Below, one piece after another: positions 43,988-52,095 of a stretch of DNA of 59,855 nt. Position 1 is the stretch's first letter. Each line of letters opens with the position of its first letter. Where the stretch lies: assembly GCA_040905475.1 (NCBI GenBank), contig JBBDRM010000138.1, forward strand, positions 1-59,855, in the 5' to 3' direction. The position numbers and the translations under genes are program-made. Below the pieces are notes generated by a model. The model searched no databases. It had not been told where the DNA came from and was given only the letters and a program-made list of their open reading frames with translations. This DNA is from Actinomycetota bacterium. GTDB taxonomy: Bacteria > Actinomycetota > AC-67.

Positions 43988-44021
43988 CGATATATCGGTC
44001 CGATATATCGCTCCGATATTG
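43988..44021. promoter_or_regulatory. Operator repeats upstream of PadR gene
   Basis: CGATATATCG, a perfect 10-bp palindrome, occurs at 43988-43997 and 44001-44010. A partial copy, CGATATTG, is at 44014-44021. The copies are spaced exactly 13 bp, a little more than one helical turn. A/T-rich palindromes in this position are likely binding sites for the PadR protein, controlling the padR-ino1 operon. Confidence 0.7.
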
Positions 44022-44165
44022 TGCCGGGGCCCCAGGGGGGTGTCAAGCTAGGCGGGCCCGGCCCTGGATGCGCTCGAACTTCTCGAAAGAGAACCCGGCG
44101 GGGGCCCCCCGGCCCAACCCTGAAGTTCCGGGAACGAACCCTTCCAGACCGTCGGGGCCGCGAAG

Positions 44166-44171
44166 TACAAT
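44166..44171 (+). promoter_or_regulatory. Candidate -10 for DUF5318 gene
   Basis: TACAAT lies 12 bp before the ATG at 44183, with no convincing -35 (TTCCAG about 18 bp upstream). If real, the leader is only a few nucleotides. An 11-bp palindrome GTTCCGGGAAC is at 44125-44135. The rest of 44022-44165 is very GC-rich with no gene. Confidence 0.35.
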
Positions 44172-44182
44172 GCCGCATCTCC

Positions 44183-44539
44183 ATGGCGACGATCGACTAC
44201 CGGATGGCGAAGCGTGCGACGCTTCGCCAGCTTCGTACGGGCATGGTGTCGCGGATCGACGTGTGCGACGCACACCCAGAGCTCATCCGCGCCGCGCGCC
44301 ACATCGGCGAGCAAACCACCGAGCAGTGCCCGGTGTGCGGGAACACGGGACTCCGTCTCGTCCTGTACACCTACGGCAAGGATCTGAAGCGCCACAACGG
44401 GTGGCCCCGCCGAGCCGCCGAGCTCCGGGAGCTACGCGGTCAGGTGAACGAGTTCGTCTGCTACGTCGTCGAGGTTTGCATCGATTGCTCCTGGAACCAC
44501 CTGGTTCGCAGCTTCGTCACCGGCCGTCGCGCCGGGTAG
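44183..44539 (+). CDS. DUF5318 protein
   Basis: A 118-aa protein: DYRMAKRATLRQLRTGMVSR at the N-terminus, a Cys pair EQCPVCGNTGLRLVLYTYG, then REL-RGQVNEFVCYVVEVCIDCSWNHLVRSF with further Cys. The Cys pairs probably bind zinc. It matches the actinobacterial DUF5318 protein, encoded beside ponA1 in M. tuberculosis (Rv0049). The function is unknown; context suggests envelope growth. Confidence 0.85.
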   Translation: MATIDYRMAKRATLRQLRTGMVSRIDVCDAHPELIRAARHIGEQTTEQCPVCGNTGLRLVLYTYGKDLKRHNGWPRRAAELRELRGQVNEFVCYVVEVCIDCSWNHLVRSFVTGRRAG

Positions 44540-44581
44540 GCATCCCTTCGCAGCCTCCTCCTTGCTCTTAGACTTGCGCGC

Positions 44582-45271
44582 GTGAGCGTTCGCTCGCGGG
44601 TCGCCTTCGCCACGGGTGTCGCCGCCGCCGTCGGGGCGGCGCTGCTGCTCTCCGGCCGGTTCGAGGGCAGCGTCGTTCTCGCGCTTCTTCTCGCGTTCTC
44701 GATCCGGACCGCCTCGCTCGCGGCGCTCGTCGACGCGGGTCCCATACTGGCTGCGGATGCGCTGCGGGGTCTCCGCGGGCGTGTGTGGCTCGCGCCGGTG
44801 TGGACGCTCACGGCCGCGGCGGCGGTCGCGCGTGCCGGCTCGCCCGAGCTCGACGGACTGCGTGGGGCGAACGCGGTCGCGGGATCGGCGCTCGCATACG
44901 GCCCGGTGATCACGGTCGCAGGTTCGTGGCTCGCGCTCGGGGCGGCGATCCTCGCGCTTATCACGTGGGTGGAGCTCGGCGCCGAGACCGCCGGGGCTGC
45001 TCCCGGTCGCGTGGAGGCGCCGTCTCCCGTGAGGATGCTCGACGCCATCGGCGTCCTCGCGGAAGCGGCGCTCGTCGTCACTTTGTTCCTCGGACCCCAG
45101 ATCGTCGACGGTCCCGAAGCCGCATGGTGGGTCGGCGGAATGATCCCGCTGGCGGCCGCCGCGTGGTACGCGCGGCGCGTCAGGCTGCCCGACATCGCCT
45201 ATCTACCGGCCCTTCCGGCCTCCCTCGCCGCCGTCGGCCTTGGGCTCGTCCTCGTCGGTGGCGCGCCGTGA
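44582..45271 (+). CDS. Polytopic membrane protein, possible complex I-like partner
   Basis: A 229-aa Ala-rich membrane protein with about six helices (AFATGVAAAVGAALLL, VVLALLLAFSIRTASLAALV, VWLAPVWTLTAAAAV, ALAYGPVITVAGSWLALGAAILAL, and two more). A weak resemblance to NuoH-like subunits is seen in the helix order, but no conserved quinone-site residues can be pointed out. It starts with GTG, and its stop overlaps the start of the next membrane protein (GTGA), so the two are translated together. The true family is not known to me. Confidence 0.6.
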   Translation: MSVRSRVAFATGVAAAVGAALLLSGRFEGSVVLALLLAFSIRTASLAALVDAGPILAADALRGLRGRVWLAPVWTLTAAAAVARAGSPELDGLRGANAVAGSALAYGPVITVAGSWLALGAAILALITWVELGAETAGAAPGRVEAPSPVRMLDAIGVLAEAALVVTLFLGPQIVDGPEAAWWVGGMIPLAAAAWYARRVRLPDIAYLPALPASLAAVGLGLVLVGGAP

Positions 45272-46818
45272 GCGTTCCACTTCTTGTCTTGCTGCTGGCC
45301 CCGCTCGTTGGGGCGGTCGCGGCGATCGCATTCGCCGAAGTTCCCACCCAACGGCGCGCACTCGTCGCGGTGTGCAGCGCGGCGATCCTGGGAGGTGCGG
45401 CGACCGCGTTGGTGCGCTCGGCCGCCTCAGAGGCCGTCGCGTGGCGCGGATTCGCGTCCGACGCTTGGACGGCGTTGCTCTCCCTGGGAGCGGTCGCTTC
45501 CATCGTTGCCGGCATCGCGCGCGCCGGCGGCCGACGCCGGCCGGCACCGACGGAAGCCGTCCTATTCGCAGCCGCCGCGGCCGGCGTCGCGCCGCTCCTC
45601 GTGCGCGAGGTTCACCTCCTCGCCGTCACGCTGCCGGTGAGCACGCTCGCGTTCGCGTGCGCGGCGGTCGTCTCGTCGCGTCGGGAGACGCTTGGGCTCG
45701 CGCACCGCCGCGCGATCGCGGCTCTGGCGCTCTCCGATGTCGCGGCGCTTCTCGCGATCGGCACGGCCGTGTCCTCGGGGACGAAGCTTCCTCCGGATCT
45801 GTCGATCACCGCCGGCGCGCTGCTCCTCGGAGCGGTCGCGCTTCGCCTCGGCCTCGTTCCGCTGTGGTGGGGAGCCGGCGACGCATCGCGTGCGGACCCG
45901 GTGATCGCGGCGATCTGGCTGGGGCCGATACGCGCACAAGGTCTGCTTCTCGTCCCCGCCGCCGTCGCGGCCGGGCGCGGCGTGGCCTACGCTGCCGCGG
46001 CGGCCGCGGCCGCTACAGCATCGCTCTTCTCCGTACGAGCGCTCCGCAACCCAGATCTCGGTCCGGCGGCGACGGTGGGCGTGTCGCTCGCGGTGCTCGG
46101 GATCTCCTTGGGGGGGCCGGTGGCGCTTTGGGGTGCGATCCTTTGCATCGCGGCGGCCTTCGCCTCGGTACCGGCCTGGTTCGCCGGAAGAGCCGCGCGT
46201 GAGTCGATCCGTCCGACGGTCGGCGTCCTTCCCGCCGGCGCGATGCTCCCCGGTGCGGTGTTGGTGGTGGCGGCGACGTTCGAGGCAGCCGTGGTGCGCC
46301 CGGCGTTCCTCGCGTTCGCGCTGCCGGCACTGGCGGCGACGCTGGTCCTGGCCGCCGCCGTGTCGGCCGGCATCCCCGGCCGAGGTCTCCATACGCGCGC
46401 ACGCGGTGATCGACCTGCGGCGGCGCTCTGGGGTTGGTTGTCGGTCGCCGCCGCGACGGCACTGGCGGCGCTGCCGGTTCGAGCCGTGCATGGGCTCGCG
46501 TTCCCGGTCTCCGACGCGCTCGGCGTGGGGCGTCTCCTTCGCGTCGGCGCCGAACCCGGGGTCGCCGAGGATCTGGCGATCGTGATGGTGGCCGTCGCGG
46601 TGCTCGCCTTCCTCGTGGGGCCGGGCCGCGCGGGATCGGGCGGCCCACCGGCCGGCTCGCCCCGGACGCCCCCTCGAAGGTTCGCGCTTCTTCCGGCTCG
46701 CCTGCCGCTCCCGATCGCCGAGCGCGAGTGGTCGATCGCGGCTACGGTTCTGATGGCCGCGTCGATCGGGATCGCGATCCGGGTCTACATCGTGGCGTCC
46801 GGACGAGGCTTCCTGTGA
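45268..46818 (+). CDS. Degenerate NuoM/NuoN-like membrane protein
   Basis: A 516-aa, very Ala-rich protein with about 14 helices. The segment LRLGLVPLWWGAGDASRADPVIAAIWLGPIRAQGLLLV recalls (in pieces) the core of proton-channel subunits NuoL/M/N, where a Lys-helix and PLH-type loop occur; several charged residues of true antiporter subunits seem absent. The pairing with the preceding gene suggests a two-subunit ion or cation complex. It lies between DUF5318 and ponA, an insertion relative to mycobacteria. The family assignment is tentative. Confidence 0.6.
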   Translation: MSVPLLVLLLAPLVGAVAAIAFAEVPTQRRALVAVCSAAILGGAATALVRSAASEAVAWRGFASDAWTALLSLGAVASIVAGIARAGGRRRPAPTEAVLFAAAAAGVAPLLVREVHLLAVTLPVSTLAFACAAVVSSRRETLGLAHRRAIAALALSDVAALLAIGTAVSSGTKLPPDLSITAGALLLGAVALRLGLVPLWWGAGDASRADPVIAAIWLGPIRAQGLLLVPAAVAAGRGVAYAAAAAAAATASLFSVRALRNPDLGPAATVGVSLAVLGISLGGPVALWGAILCIAAAFASVPAWFAGRAARESIRPTVGVLPAGAMLPGAVLVVAATFEAAVVRPAFLAFALPALAATLVLAAAVSAGIPGRGLHTRARGDRPAAALWGWLSVAAATALAALPVRAVHGLAFPVSDALGVGRLLRVGAEPGVAEDLAIVMVAVAVLAFLVGPGRAGSGGPPAGSPRTPPRRFALLPARLPLPIAEREWSIAATVLMAASIGIAIRVYIVASGRGFL

Positions 46819-46879
46819 GGGCTGGGGTTCGGCTCCGGAGCGTACGCCACGCTCACTCTGGGTAGAAAGTAATCCTGCG

Positions 46880-49003
46880 ATGCCCCGATCGACGTCGAAA
46901 CGACCGCCCACCCCGCGAGGCAAGCCACCCGCCTCGCGCGTCCGGCGTTTCCGCGACTGGCTGCAAGGCAGAACGCCGGCCGCCCGCCGCTGGCATCAGC
47001 GCCTCAAGCGGTACGTCATCGTGGCAGTCCCGGGTGGGCTCCTCTTCGGCATGCTGCTCTTCGGCATGGCCTATGCCCTCGTCGACGTCCCCGTTCCGAC
47101 CGACATCTCTACTGCCCGATCGACGATCGTGCTCGATCGAGACAACAAGTTGATCGCGCGTCTCCACGCCGAAGCCGATCGCGTCGACATCCCGTTCAAG
47201 GACATGCCGGAGCATCTGCGTCGGGCGGTGATCGCCGCCGAAGACCGCGATTTCTATCAACACGGCGGCGTATCGATCCCGTCGATCGCCCGTGCTGCGT
47301 TCGCGAACCTCATCGGAGGCGGCGTCCAGCAGGGGGGAAGCACGATCACACAGCAGTTCGTGAAGAACGCCTACGTCGGCAGCGAGCGCACCATGTGGCG
47401 CAAGGTGAAGGAAGCGATCGTGTCGATGAAGATAGAACGCCAACAGTCGAAGGACGAGATCCTCGAGGACTACCTCAACACGATCTATTTGGGCCGCGGC
47501 GCGTACGGGGTGGAGGCCGCCGCTCAGACCTATTTCCGGAAGCGAGCTTCGAAGCTGGAGCTGCACGAGTCGGCGTTGCTCGCGGCGATCATCAAGGCAC
47601 CCGAGACCTACGACCCCGTCCGCAAGCCGGAGACCGCGAAGCAGCGGCGAGATCTCGTCTTGGACGCGATGGCGAGCCTGCGCTTCATCAGCGCCGCCGA
47701 CGCGACGGCCGCGGCGGCGAAACCGGTCAAGGTTCGCGACCGCGTCACCACCACGGTGCCCGCGGTCGGTGCGCACTTCGTCGAGGACGTGCGTCGGATC
47801 TTGGTCGGACAATACGGGGCCGGCACGGTGTACCGCGGGGGTTTGACCGTGCGGACGACGATGGACATCGATCACCAGTACCTCGCGGAGAAAGCCGTCG
47901 CGTCGGTCCTCGACCGGAAGGACGACCCTCAGGCGGCGCTCGTCGCCGTCGATACCGCGACCGGTGAGGTCGTCGCGATGGTCGGCGGGCGCACGTTCGA
48001 GGAGAACCAGTTCAACCTCGCCAGCCAAGGTCGAAGGCAGGCGGGTAGCGCGTTCAAACCGTTCGTGCTCGCGACCGCGGTGGACGCCGAGTACTCCGTG
48101 AAGTCCACGTTCAAAGCTCCGGCGAAGATCAAGCTCGAGACGGGCTTCGAACCGTGGGAGGTCGCGAACTACGACAACAAGAACTACGGACAGATCGATC
48201 TGATCACGGCCACGGAATTCAGCGTGAACACCGTCTACGCACAACTCATCCTCAAGGTCGGCCCAAAGTCAGCGGCCGATATGGCCGCGCGATTAGGGAT
48301 CACGTCGAAGTTGCAGGCGGTTCCCTCGCTGACGCTTGGGACGTCAGACGTGTCGCCTTTGGAGATGGCCGGCGCGTACGCCTCGTTTGCGAACAGCGGC
48401 AAGCATGCGCAGCCCCATCTGATCCGTTCCATCCAGGATGCCGACAAGAGGACGATCTTCGAGACCGATATCAAGCCGGCGCAGGTCGTCGAGCCGAAGG
48501 TAGCCGACACCGTCGCCCACGCTTTGGTCCAGGTCGTCGAGAGCGGTACCGGTGGTCGAGCCGACCTTGGATCGCGGCCGGTCGGCGGCAAGACGGGGAC
48601 GACCGAGGATCACGTCGACGCGTGGTTCGCCGGATTCACCCGTCAGATCGCGACGACGGTATGGATGGGATTTCCGGACGGCAAACGTAAGATGCAGAAC
48701 GTGCGCGGCATCGCGGTCACGGGGGGATCGTTCCCGGCCCAGATCTGGCGGGAGTTCATGGAGCCCGTTATGGAGACCATGCCCGTCGAAGGCTTCGGAA
48801 AGCCGACCTTCGAGGGCGAGATCCTCAATGAGTCGCCGACGCCTTCTCCGTCGCCGAGCAGCACGAAGACGCCGACACCTGTGGCGACCCTGCCGCCGGT
48901 TCAGACCGAAACCCCGAAGCCCAAGGAGACCAAAACTCCCGGACCCCCGAGTCCGTCGCCGACGTCGTCGCCGTCGGCGGCACCGTCGGGAGGCGGGGGG
49001 TGA
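46880..49003 (+). CDS. ponA: Class A penicillin-binding protein (PonA-type)
   Basis: A bifunctional peptidoglycan synthase, 707 aa. A cytoplasmic basic tail and one helix (about 48-73) precede the GT51 glycosyltransferase domain with AAEDRDFYQHGGVS and GGSTITQQFVKN. The transpeptidase domain has the SxxK Ser in AGSAFKPFVL, SxN in TEFSVNTVYAQL, and KTGTTEDH. The C-terminus from about 655 is a Ser/Thr/Pro tail (TPSPSPSSTKTPTPV) ending GGGG, probably external. The gene overlaps the GT87 gene by 4 bp. Synteny with M. tuberculosis ponA1 (Rv0050) supports the call. Confidence 0.96.
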   Translation: MPRSTSKRPPTPRGKPPASRVRRFRDWLQGRTPAARRWHQRLKRYVIVAVPGGLLFGMLLFGMAYALVDVPVPTDISTARSTIVLDRDNKLIARLHAEADRVDIPFKDMPEHLRRAVIAAEDRDFYQHGGVSIPSIARAAFANLIGGGVQQGGSTITQQFVKNAYVGSERTMWRKVKEAIVSMKIERQQSKDEILEDYLNTIYLGRGAYGVEAAAQTYFRKRASKLELHESALLAAIIKAPETYDPVRKPETAKQRRDLVLDAMASLRFISAADATAAAAKPVKVRDRVTTTVPAVGAHFVEDVRRILVGQYGAGTVYRGGLTVRTTMDIDHQYLAEKAVASVLDRKDDPQAALVAVDTATGEVVAMVGGRTFEENQFNLASQGRRQAGSAFKPFVLATAVDAEYSVKSTFKAPAKIKLETGFEPWEVANYDNKNYGQIDLITATEFSVNTVYAQLILKVGPKSAADMAARLGITSKLQAVPSLTLGTSDVSPLEMAGAYASFANSGKHAQPHLIRSIQDADKRTIFETDIKPAQVVEPKVADTVAHALVQVVESGTGGRADLGSRPVGGKTGTTEDHVDAWFAGFTRQIATTVWMGFPDGKRKMQNVRGIAVTGGSFPAQIWREFMEPVMETMPVEGFGKPTFEGEILNESPTPSPSPSSTKTPTPVATLPPVQTETPKPKETKTPGPPSPSPTSSPSAAPSGGGG

Positions 49004-50253
49004 GCTGGGCGGCGGACCGCCGCCGCAGGATCACCCTTTTCCTTCTCGGTTCCGCCGTCGTCGGATTGGCGGCCGGTTACGCACTGAAGGCCCCGTGCAT
49101 CTCCGGGGACTGGAACGACGGGAAGCAGTACCGTCGCCTCTGCTACTCGGACATCGTCCCGCTGTACGGCGCGCGCGGGCTCGCCGAGGGACGATTCCCC
49201 TACCTCGACTCGACCACCGAGACCCGCGCCGCACACCAAGACGTGGAGTATCCCGCCGGAACCGGCCTCTACTTCGGCGTCGTGGCCAAGACGACGACCA
49301 CGCTGGACTCGTTCTTCAACGCGAACACGGTCGGGCTCGCGCTCATGGGCATCGCCGCCGCGTGGGCGTTGACTTCGATGGCGCGCGACCCGAGACGCGT
49401 GCTGCTGTACGCGCTCGGCCCTCCGCTGATCCTGTACGCGTTCCACAACTGGGATCTGCTGGCCGTCGGATTCGCGACCGTCGGCCTCTATGCGTTCTGG
49501 AGAGGAGCCGACGGTTGGGCAGGGTTGTCGCTCGGCCTCGGCGCAGCGACGAAGCTCTATCCCGCGTTCCTCCTGCCGGCGCTCGCGCTCGCGGCGTGGC
49601 GACGCCGCGAGAAGCCGCCCTGGCGGATGGCCGCCTTGTTCGTGCTCGGCGTGGCAGCGTTGAACGTCCCCCTGCTCATCGCGAACTTCGAAGGATGGAA
49701 GTACCCGTGGGACTTCCAGAGCAGCCGGGCGCCGAACTTCGAGACGGCCTGGTTCATGGTCTTCCGTCACATCCATCCCGACTACGCGGGGCTCGCGACC
49801 TGGTATCCGACCTTCGCGAACGTGGCGTCCGGGGTGCTCTTCCTGATCGGCGCGGGTGTGCTCATCGTCCTCGAGTCCTTGCGTGAGCGCCCCCGGCCGT
49901 TCGCGCTCGGCTTCGGGATCCTTGTCGTGTTCCTGCTCACCGCGAAAGTGTTCTCCCCCCAGTACGCGCTCTGGCTGCTGCCGTTCTTCGTGTTGCTCAG
50001 GCTCCCCCTATGGTCGTACGTCGCATTCGTCGTTGCCGACGCGGCGGTGTGGATCTCGATCAGCGCCTACTTCACCGCCGTGCAGTTCGCGTCCGGCGAT
50101 CCGGCATTCCGGTTGAACGTGACCGAGGTGACCGTCTGGCTCCGATACGGCGTGCTCCTGATCCTCCTGGTTTTGAGTCGCCGGGCCGACGATTTGGTCG
50201 ACGCGCCGCCCGGACGGGCGCCCCGAGGCGCTCCGGTACCATTGACGGCGTGA
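49000..50253 (+). CDS. GT87-family membrane glycosyltransferase
   Basis: A 417-aa polytopic protein with about 10 helices. After the first helix it has an external segment with SDIVPLYGARGLAEGRFPYLD and HQDVEYPAGTGLYFG, then the conserved GAATKLYPAFLLPAL loop. Such GT-C-fold enzymes use polyprenyl-phosphate sugars, for example mannosyltransferase PimE. Acceptor and sugar here are unknown. It overlaps ponA and hemQ, both by ATGA/GTGA-type junctions. Rv0051 has the same position in M. tuberculosis. Confidence 0.87.
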   Translation: MSWAADRRRRITLFLLGSAVVGLAAGYALKAPCISGDWNDGKQYRRLCYSDIVPLYGARGLAEGRFPYLDSTTETRAAHQDVEYPAGTGLYFGVVAKTTTTLDSFFNANTVGLALMGIAAAWALTSMARDPRRVLLYALGPPLILYAFHNWDLLAVGFATVGLYAFWRGADGWAGLSLGLGAATKLYPAFLLPALALAAWRRREKPPWRMAALFVLGVAALNVPLLIANFEGWKYPWDFQSSRAPNFETAWFMVFRHIHPDYAGLATWYPTFANVASGVLFLIGAGVLIVLESLRERPRPFALGFGILVVFLLTAKVFSPQYALWLLPFFVLLRLPLWSYVAFVVADAAVWISISAYFTAVQFASGDPAFRLNVTEVTVWLRYGVLLILLVLSRRADDLVDAPPGRAPRGAPVPLTA

Positions 50254-50951
50254 GCGAGACCCAGAAACCGCATCCCCGCCAGATGGTGAAGTACGCCTTC
50301 TACAAGGCCGACCCCGCGTGGCTGGGCTTGCCCGACGAGGAGCGCGCCGCCGCGCGCAAGGAGTTGGCCGGGCTGCTCGACGAGTGGCGCGAACGGTTCC
50401 CGATGCTCCGCACGTACTCGACGGTCGGGATGCGCGGCGATGCCGACATGCTTATCTGGTCGGCCGCTAAGACGCTCGAGGAGATCCGCGACCTGGAGAC
50501 CGCGATCCGCTCTACCGGGCTCGGACGCTGGCTCCACGCGTCGCACTCGTTCCTTGCGATGACGAAGCGCTCGCAGTACGAGGACCGGCTCGACCCATCC
50601 ACCCGCGAGAAGCTCAAGGTGAAGCCGGGCCGTGCCAAGTATCTGTTCATCTATCCGTTCGTGAAGACGCGCGCGTGGTACCTGCTTCCGTTCGATGAGC
50701 GGCAGAAGATGATGGATGCGCACATCGAGATCGGGCACCGCTACCCGACGGTGAAGTTGAACACGACGTACTCTTTCGGCCTGGACGATCAGGAGTTCGT
50801 GGTCGCGTTCGAAACAGACTCTCCGGAGGACTTCCTCGACCTAGTGATGGCGCTGCGCGAGACGCGCTCGTCGGAGTTCACCTTGCGGGACACCCCTATC
50901 TTCTCGTGCATCGCCGGCGAGCCCCTCGCCGTGCTCGAAGCGCTCGGCTAA
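50250..50951 (+). CDS. hemQ: Coproheme decarboxylase HemQ (chlorite dismutase family)
   Basis: HemQ makes heme b from coproheme III in Gram-positives and Actinobacteria. The 233-aa protein has the family pattern: RTYSTVGMRGDADMLIWSA (in parts), IYPFVKTRAWYLLP with catalytic Y135 and K139, and MDAHIEIGHRYPTVKL with the heme-ligand His H163. The family lacks the distal Arg of true chlorite dismutases; that position was not examined further. GTG 50250 overlaps the GT87 stop. Other heme genes are not in the window. Confidence 0.93.
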   Translation: MSETQKPHPRQMVKYAFYKADPAWLGLPDEERAAARKELAGLLDEWRERFPMLRTYSTVGMRGDADMLIWSAAKTLEEIRDLETAIRSTGLGRWLHASHSFLAMTKRSQYEDRLDPSTREKLKVKPGRAKYLFIYPFVKTRAWYLLPFDERQKMMDAHIEIGHRYPTVKLNTTYSFGLDDQEFVVAFETDSPEDFLDLVMALRETRSSEFTLRDTPIFSCIAGEPLAVLEALG

Positions 50952-51283
50952 CGCCGCTCGGGGCGCTCCGGCAGACGCAGCGTGAAGCGGCAGTCGTATT
51001 CGCTCTCGAGCGAGAACGAGTCGTTCACCACGTTCGGATCGACGTCGACGATGAGCCCTTCCTCGCCGGGGTACAGGTTGGCGAGCCAGGCGGGGGCGAC
51101 GATCGGAACGCCGTCGATCTCGCCGACCGGACGCGCGTCGGGCTCGGGTAGGTAGTTGTCGTAGAGGAACGGCGCGGTCGAGTCGCAACAACCTGTTCCG
51201 AGCACCATGATGAGGTTGGTGCGGCCGTCCTCCCGGACGCGTTGAACGATCTTCGAGGCGTCGGAGGTCACGGCGACGTTCAT
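50948..51283 (-). CDS. DUF779-family protein
   Basis: A 111-aa protein: VRVEDGR-type ERVREDGRTNLIMVLGTGCCDSTAPFLYD near the N-terminus (in parts), and VGEIDGVPIVAP and LIVDVDPNVVNDSFSLE. The GTGCCDST motif holds two adjacent Cys. DUF779 genes are often next to aldehyde or acetaldehyde dehydrogenase genes; the aldehyde dehydrogenase here is 5.5 kb away. The function is unknown. Convergent with hemQ with a 4-bp overlap. ATG at 51283. Confidence 0.83.
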   Translation of the reverse strand: MNVAVTSDASKIVQRVREDGRTNLIMVLGTGCCDSTAPFLYDNYLPEPDARPVGEIDGVPIVAPAWLANLYPGEEGLIVDVDPNVVNDSFSLESEYDCRFTLRLPERPERR

Positions 51284-51321
51284 CGCTAAATCATCGTAGC
51301 ATCCGCATCCGAGGACCCGAT

Positions 51322-51906
51322 ATGGCCGATCCGGACGTAACGAAAACCCGCCGGCGCAGCCCGCTCGTCTATACGATCGCGCTGGTGCTGGTGCTGGCCG
51401 CCGGTGCAACGGCCGTGTTCCTGATGGGCTCGTCGAACCGGAAGAACGACCGCGCCGCGCTCGTTTCCTACGAGGAGTCGTTGCTCCCGGCCGTCCGCGA
51501 AGCCGGCCGGATCGTCCAGCAGGAGATGAAGCCGTCGCTTCGGGAGATCGTCGAGGGGACCATCACGGGCGTGCAGCTCCTCGATCGGACGGGCGCCTGG
51601 CAGCGGGTGTTCCAGCGGGTCCGCGACGACCTGCTCGGCCTCGAACCGCCGGCCCTCCTCGGCGACATCGAAGCCGGCTGGGACGCGGCGATGGGCGCCT
51701 ACCTCGTCACGGTCGACGCGTTCCAGACGGTGGGTCGCGCGGACCCCGGAACCCTCTCGGCCGCGGTCGACCAAGCGGTGACCATCGCCGAGAACGCCGA
51801 CAAGCTGTTCGACCGCGTCGCCGGCGTGATTCAATTCCATCGCCGGCGGCTCGGGCTCGGGGCTTCGCCGAACCTTCCCGACCCCTCGCCGACGCCGGTC
51901 GGATGA
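51322..51906 (+). CDS. Membrane-anchored helical protein, unknown
   Basis: A 194-aa protein with a basic N-terminus (KTRRRSP), one helix at about 15-35 (VYTIALVLVLAAGATAVFLM), then a mostly alpha-helical external domain (SYEESLLPAVREAGRIVQQEM, WDAAMGAYLVTVDAFQTVG) and a Pro-rich end (PNLPDPSPTPVG). I do not recognise it. It is divergent from DUF779 with 38 bp between starts. Signal-anchor and tail composition suggest an extracytoplasmic role. Confidence 0.75.
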   Translation: MADPDVTKTRRRSPLVYTIALVLVLAAGATAVFLMGSSNRKNDRAALVSYEESLLPAVREAGRIVQQEMKPSLREIVEGTITGVQLLDRTGAWQRVFQRVRDDLLGLEPPALLGDIEAGWDAAMGAYLVTVDAFQTVGRADPGTLSAAVDQAVTIAENADKLFDRVAGVIQFHRRRLGLGASPNLPDPSPTPVG

Positions 51907-52095
51907 GAAATGTCAGATAGCCCCGTTTCTGCTGGTCAGCGCAACCGCTGGTTCCTCGCTGATCGCGCTTGCATAGGGGGAATCCACCACTTTCGCGCTC
52001 CGTGGCCGGACGCTATCCTCAGCACGCAGACCTCTGTCGGCGTGCTATCTCGCGCCCGGCGTTGGGATCCGAACGATCTACCCAAGGAGTGAAGA

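Noticed and set aside
51910-52092. A 60-aa frame upstream of the halogenase-like gene.
   Set aside because: No recognisable sequence pattern and a poor ribosome-binding site; the region is more likely a promoter leader.
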